Below, piece by piece: positions 60,985-64,000 of a stretch of DNA of 64,000 nt. The DNA is taken from NCBI RefSeq assembly GCF_013282095.1, contig NZ_BLTJ01000003.1, positions 62,001 through 126,000 of the forward strand, read 5' to 3'. The first letter of the stretch is position 1; every line of letters begins with the position of its first letter. The position numbers and the translations under genes were made by a program. Source of the DNA: Enterocloster alcoholdehydrogenati. Lineage in GTDB: Bacteria; Bacillota; Clostridia; Lachnospirales; Lachnospiraceae. The notes below the pieces were generated by a model, which saw only the letters and a list, made by a program, of their open reading frames with translations, did not search any database and was not told where the DNA came from.

Positions 60985-62055
60985 ATGGTAATCAGAGGCA
61001 GAGCGCCCCTGCGTGTCAGTTTCGGCGGAGGAGGCACCGATGTGGCCCCCTTCTGTGAGGAGCAGGGCGGTGCTATTATCGGCAGCACCATCAACAAATA
61101 CGCCTATTGTTCCATCGTTCCCAGAGAGGACGATCAGATCATCGTTCATTCCCTGGATTTTGATATGACAGTAAAATACAATACAAAGGAAAACTACGTC
61201 TATGACGGCCGCCTGGATCTTGTAACAGCGGCCTTAAAAGCAATGGAGATCAGCCAGGGCTGCGAGGTCTATCTGCAGTGCGACGCGCCTCCAGGCTCCG
61301 GCCTCGGAACCTCCTCTACGGTGATGGTTGCCATGCTGACGGCTATGGCCCGATGGAAGGGCATAATGATGGATGCCTATGCCATGGCAGATCTGGCGTA
61401 TCAGGTAGAGCGGCTGGATCTGAAGATCGACGGCGGCTATCAGGACCAGTATGCTGCGGCTTTCGGCGGCTTTAATTTCATCGAATTTCACGGCCGCAAC
61501 GATGTGGTAGTAAATCCCCTGCGTATTAAGAAGGATATTATCCACGAACTGCAGTACAACCTTCTTCTCTGCTACACGGGAAAGATCCATGTTTCTGCCA
61601 ATATCATCAAGGACCAGGTTCAGAATTATGAGAAAAAGGATGCCTTTGACGCCATGTGTGAGGTAAAGGCACTGGCCTATGCCATGAAGGACGAACTTTT
61701 AAAAGGAAATCTCCACAGCTTCGGAAAGCTTCTCGATTACGGCTGGAGAAGCAAAAAGCGCATGAGCAGCAAGATCACAAGCCCCCAGATCGATATGCTT
61801 TATGAGGAGGCCATCAGGGCCGGAGCGCTGGGAGGAAAGCTTTTAGGAGCCGGCGGCGGAGGCTATCTGCTTATGTACTGCCCCTACAATGTACGTCATA
61901 AGGTGGCGGCCCGCATGGAGCAGGCAGGCGGCCAGCTGGCAGACTGGAACTTTGAACTGCGGGGCGCTCAGAGCTGGGTAGCGGATGAGGGCCGATGGAA
62001 GTACGAGCAGGTAAAGGTACAGATGCCGAACGGAACCTATACATTTGAGCTGTAG
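60985..62055 (+). CDS. hddA: D-glycero-alpha-D-manno-heptose 7-phosphate kinase
   Basis: A 356-residue GHMP kinase: RGRAPLRVSFGGGGTDVAPF, the ATP loop PPGSGLGTSSTVMVA, and GGKLLGAGGGGYLLMYC near the C-terminus. It phosphorylates heptose-7-P at C1 (alpha), which sets the GDP branch and not the ADP branch. GAGAGGAG precedes the ATG. Confidence 0.93.
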   Translation: MVIRGRAPLRVSFGGGGTDVAPFCEEQGGAIIGSTINKYAYCSIVPREDDQIIVHSLDFDMTVKYNTKENYVYDGRLDLVTAALKAMEISQGCEVYLQCDAPPGSGLGTSSTVMVAMLTAMARWKGIMMDAYAMADLAYQVERLDLKIDGGYQDQYAAAFGGFNFIEFHGRNDVVVNPLRIKKDIIHELQYNLLLCYTGKIHVSANIIKDQVQNYEKKDAFDAMCEVKALAYAMKDELLKGNLHSFGKLLDYGWRSKKRMSSKITSPQIDMLYEEAIRAGALGGKLLGAGGGGYLLMYCPYNVRHKVAARMEQAGGQLADWNFELRGAQSWVADEGRWKYEQVKVQMPNGTYTFEL

Positions 62056-62067
62056 TTGGGAAATAAA

Positions 62068-62733
62068 ATGGAAAAAATTGTATTTTTAGACAGAGACGGA
62101 ACCCTCAATGAGGAGGTAAATTACCTTCACCGTCCGGAAGATATGCGCCTTTTGCCGGGAGTGCCCCAGGCCCTGGCACGGCTTAAGGAGGCAGGCTTTA
62201 AGCTGGTGGTAATCACCAATCAGGCCGGAGTGGCCAGAGGCTACTACAGGGAGGAGGACGTAAAAGCTCTTCATCAGTATATGAACGGACTTCTGGCTGA
62301 TTTTGGAGCAGAAATCGACGGCTTTTACTACTGTCCCCACCATCCGGTTCACGGCATTGGAGACTACAAAAAGAACTGCTTATGCAGGAAACCGGGGATT
62401 GGGATGTTTTTACAGGCAGAGGAGCAGTTTGCAGTGGACAAAGCCCATTCTTATATGATAGGAGATAAGCTTCTGGATACCAGGGCCGGCCAAAATTACG
62501 GCGTTTTCTCTGTTCTGGTAGGAACCGGATATGGAAAAGAACTCCATGAAAAATGTCTGGCAGAGGAAACGAAGGTACCGCCTTATGACTATTATGCGGA
62601 TACTCTGGATCAGGCGGCAGACTGGATCCTGAAGCAGGATCAGGAAACAGCTGTCAGGGAACGGGGCGGCGCATACCAGGAGGCAGTATATACACCGGGA
62701 ACTGAGGATTCCCGAAGCAGAAAAGAGAGGTAA
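62068..62733 (+). CDS. gmhB: D-glycero-D-manno-heptose 1,7-bisphosphate 7-phosphatase
   Basis: A 221-residue HAD phosphatase: FLDRDGTLNEEVNYLH (DxDGT nucleophile), ITNQAGVARG and the zinc-binding YYCPHHP...CLCRKPGIGM, then MIGDKLLD. It removes the 7-phosphate from heptose-1,7-bisphosphate. ATG 62068 gives the usual start; a TTG at 62056, right after the hddA stop, would add four residues. The C-terminal 25 residues are extra and polar. Confidence 0.93.
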   Translation: MEKIVFLDRDGTLNEEVNYLHRPEDMRLLPGVPQALARLKEAGFKLVVITNQAGVARGYYREEDVKALHQYMNGLLADFGAEIDGFYYCPHHPVHGIGDYKKNCLCRKPGIGMFLQAEEQFAVDKAHSYMIGDKLLDTRAGQNYGVFSVLVGTGYGKELHEKCLAEETKVPPYDYYADTLDQAADWILKQDQETAVRERGGAYQEAVYTPGTEDSRSRKER

Positions 62734-62737
62734 AGGG

Positions 62738-63388
62738 ATGGACAGCAGAGATGAGAAACAGATTCTTAAAGATCTGATCCGGCGTTATCAGGCAGTAGAG
62801 GCCATTGAAAATGATATTTTTAAGGCGTATGAGATTTTGCGCAGCTGTTTTGAGCAGGGCGGAAAGCTTCTCATCGCCGGAAATGGCGGAAGTTGTGCGG
62901 ACAGCGAACATATCGTGGGAGAACTGATGAAGGGATTTGTCAAAAAAAGACCGGTATCGCCGGAATATGCAAAGCGGCTTGAGGCGGCGGACCCGGAGCT
63001 TGGGCCGAAGCTGGCAGCCTGCTTACAGGGCGGCCTTCCGGCTATTGCCCTGACGGGCCACCCGGCGCTGACAACGGCATTTTCTAATGATGTAGACGGC
63101 AGTATGGGATACGCCCAGCAGGTATGCGTCTATGGGAAGGAAGGCGATGTGTTCTTAGGCATCACCACCTCCGGCAATTCAGAAAATATCCTGTATGCAG
63201 CGGCAGCGGCAAGAGCTTCCGGCTTAAAGATCATCGGTCTTACGGGCCGGGACGGCGGAAAACTGAAACGGATGAGCGATGTTTCGGTAGTAGTGCCGGA
63301 GCAGGAAACATATAAGATCCAGGAGCTGCATCTGCCAGTTTACCATGCGCTGTGCCTGATGCTAGAGGAACATTTCTATGAAGTATAG
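62738..63388 (+). CDS. gmhA: Sedoheptulose-7-phosphate isomerase
   Basis: A 216-residue SIS-domain isomerase, first step of heptose synthesis (sedoheptulose-7-P to heptose-7-P). AGNGGSCADSEHIVGEL, the IALTGHPALTTAFSND segment, GITTSGNSENI and the late ELHLPVYHALCLMLE are GmhA features. It starts four bases after gmhB. Confidence 0.95.
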   Translation: MDSRDEKQILKDLIRRYQAVEAIENDIFKAYEILRSCFEQGGKLLIAGNGGSCADSEHIVGELMKGFVKKRPVSPEYAKRLEAADPELGPKLAACLQGGLPAIALTGHPALTTAFSNDVDGSMGYAQQVCVYGKEGDVFLGITTSGNSENILYAAAAARASGLKIIGLTGRDGGKLKRMSDVSVVVPEQETYKIQELHLPVYHALCLMLEEHFYEV

Positions 63389-64000
63389 CCATGTCTTTGC
63401 TATTGCGGCCTATGGGGAATCTCCTTGGCTGGAATCGTGCATCCGTTCGCTGAAGGCCCAGACATCGCTGTCTCCCATTATCCTGTGTACGTCCACGCCA
63501 AGTCGTTTTTTAGAGGAGACGGCAGAGAAATACCGCCTTCCGCTGTATGTGAGGGACGGGATAAGCAGCATCCGGGATGACTGGAACTATGCTTATAAGA
63601 TGGCAGATGCGGACTTTGTGACCATTGCCCATCAGGATGATATGTATCACAGGGAATACGGGGCAGAGCTTTTAAGGGCGGCAGAGCGATGGCCGGATAT
63701 GACTGTGTTTACCACGGATTACGCAATTGTAAAGGGTGCAAAGCTGATCCAGAGTGATTCCCTTTTGTGGGTAAAGCGCCTTTTGCGTCTGCCTCTGCGG
63801 GGATCTGTGCTCAATCACCACACTTTTATAAAGAAACTGCCCCTGATTTTTGGAAATCCCATCTGCTGTCCTGCTACCTCTTACAGTAAGAAACGTCTGG
63901 GAGAGCCCCTTATACAGTCGGAGTACAGCTTTGCACTTGACTGGGATAACATGGTCAGGCTGGCAGAAACGCCAGGGCGGTTTATCTGCCGGGAAAAGCC
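63378..64000 (+). CDS. Family 2 glycosyltransferase, cut off by the window end
   Basis: An open reading frame starts at ATG 63378, overlapping the end of gmhA by 11 bases, and runs without a stop to the window edge (207 full codons). It begins KYSHVFAIAAYGESPWLESCI, then has LKAQTSLSP, FVTIAHQDDMYHREY (acidic metal-site region) and LDWDNMVRLAE, a GT2 pattern. As it follows the heptose genes it may be the heptosyltransferase, but that is a guess. Confidence 0.8.
   Translation, partial: MKYSHVFAIAAYGESPWLESCIRSLKAQTSLSPIILCTSTPSRFLEETAEKYRLPLYVRDGISSIRDDWNYAYKMADADFVTIAHQDDMYHREYGAELLRAAERWPDMTVFTTDYAIVKGAKLIQSDSLLWVKRLLRLPLRGSVLNHHTFIKKLPLIFGNPICCPATSYSKKRLGEPLIQSEYSFALDWDNMVRLAETPGRFICREK

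Noticed and set aside
1-64000. CRISPR arrays, tRNA or rRNA genes, transposases and prophage genes
   Set aside because: None seen: no regularly spaced short repeats, no cloverleaf or rRNA signature, and no transposase or phage proteins in any frame.

Overview
The window looks like chromosomal DNA of a gut-type Lachnospiraceae (Firmicutes/Bacillota, Clostridia), perhaps near the Enterocloster/Hungatella group. The signs are strong AGGAGG ribosome-binding sites, an extended feo operon with a FeoB-associated Cys-rich peptide, clostridial hydrophobic-W repeats in a cell-wall enzyme, PRD-type PTS regulation, and Gram-positive rhamnose-polysaccharide genes. The genus is a guess. I see no rRNA, tRNA, CRISPR array, transposase or phage gene.

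Layout. (1) 1-4181: ferrous-iron operon with a Fur-like winged-helix protein lacking its metal-binding half, two FeoA, FeoB and three small membrane proteins. Three copies of a GTTAG-N6-CTAAC-type box lie at its upstream regions. (2) 4222-9592: an AT-richer sugar-acid catabolic cluster (IclR regulator, KdgT-type permease, split UxaA-family dehydratase, FAH-family enzyme, DHDPS-family aldolase). (3) 9702-12554: a TRAP transporter on the minus strand, convergent with the sugar-acid operon over a shared terminator. (4) 12687-23057: a PRD regulator, an RDD membrane protein and a PTS operon (IIA, IIB, IIC) followed by a GrdB-like fragment, a cytosolic glycosylasparaginase, an M20 dipeptidase, CutC, YitT and a MupG/DUF871 protein. 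The regulator gene and the PTS operon share one operator at almost the same distance from their -10 boxes. (5) 23418-33399: rmlA, rmlB, rmlD, glmM, a TPR-GGDEF protein, leuA, bioY and a TraX protein. (6) 33442-64000: a surface-polysaccharide region.

The polysaccharide region holds several modules: UDP-galactofuranose synthesis (glf) with a GT2; a cytidylyltransferase-aminotransferase fusion with LicD and an L,D-transpeptidase carrying choline-binding-like repeats; a set resembling streptococcal GacI/GacK/GacJ/GacL for adding side-chain sugars from the outside; rmlC and an ABC exporter (Wzm/Wzt); a 1327-residue protein overlapping wzt; and a four-gene GDP-D-glycero-D-manno-heptose pathway.

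The most interesting item is the 1327-residue protein. Its order of domains (methyltransferase, kinase-like region with a DxxxxN loop and a DYE triad, coiled coil) matches the E. coli WbdD chain-terminating ruler, here fused to two glycosyltransferases and translationally coupled to a Wzt with a C-terminal sugar-binding extension. Together these suggest an ABC-exported, length-controlled, capped rhamnose-containing polysaccharide in a Gram-positive gut bacterium. This is inference from domain order and motifs, not demonstrated.

A near-perfect 105-bp direct repeat plus a long imperfect palindrome fills the 297-bp gap before the heptose genes.
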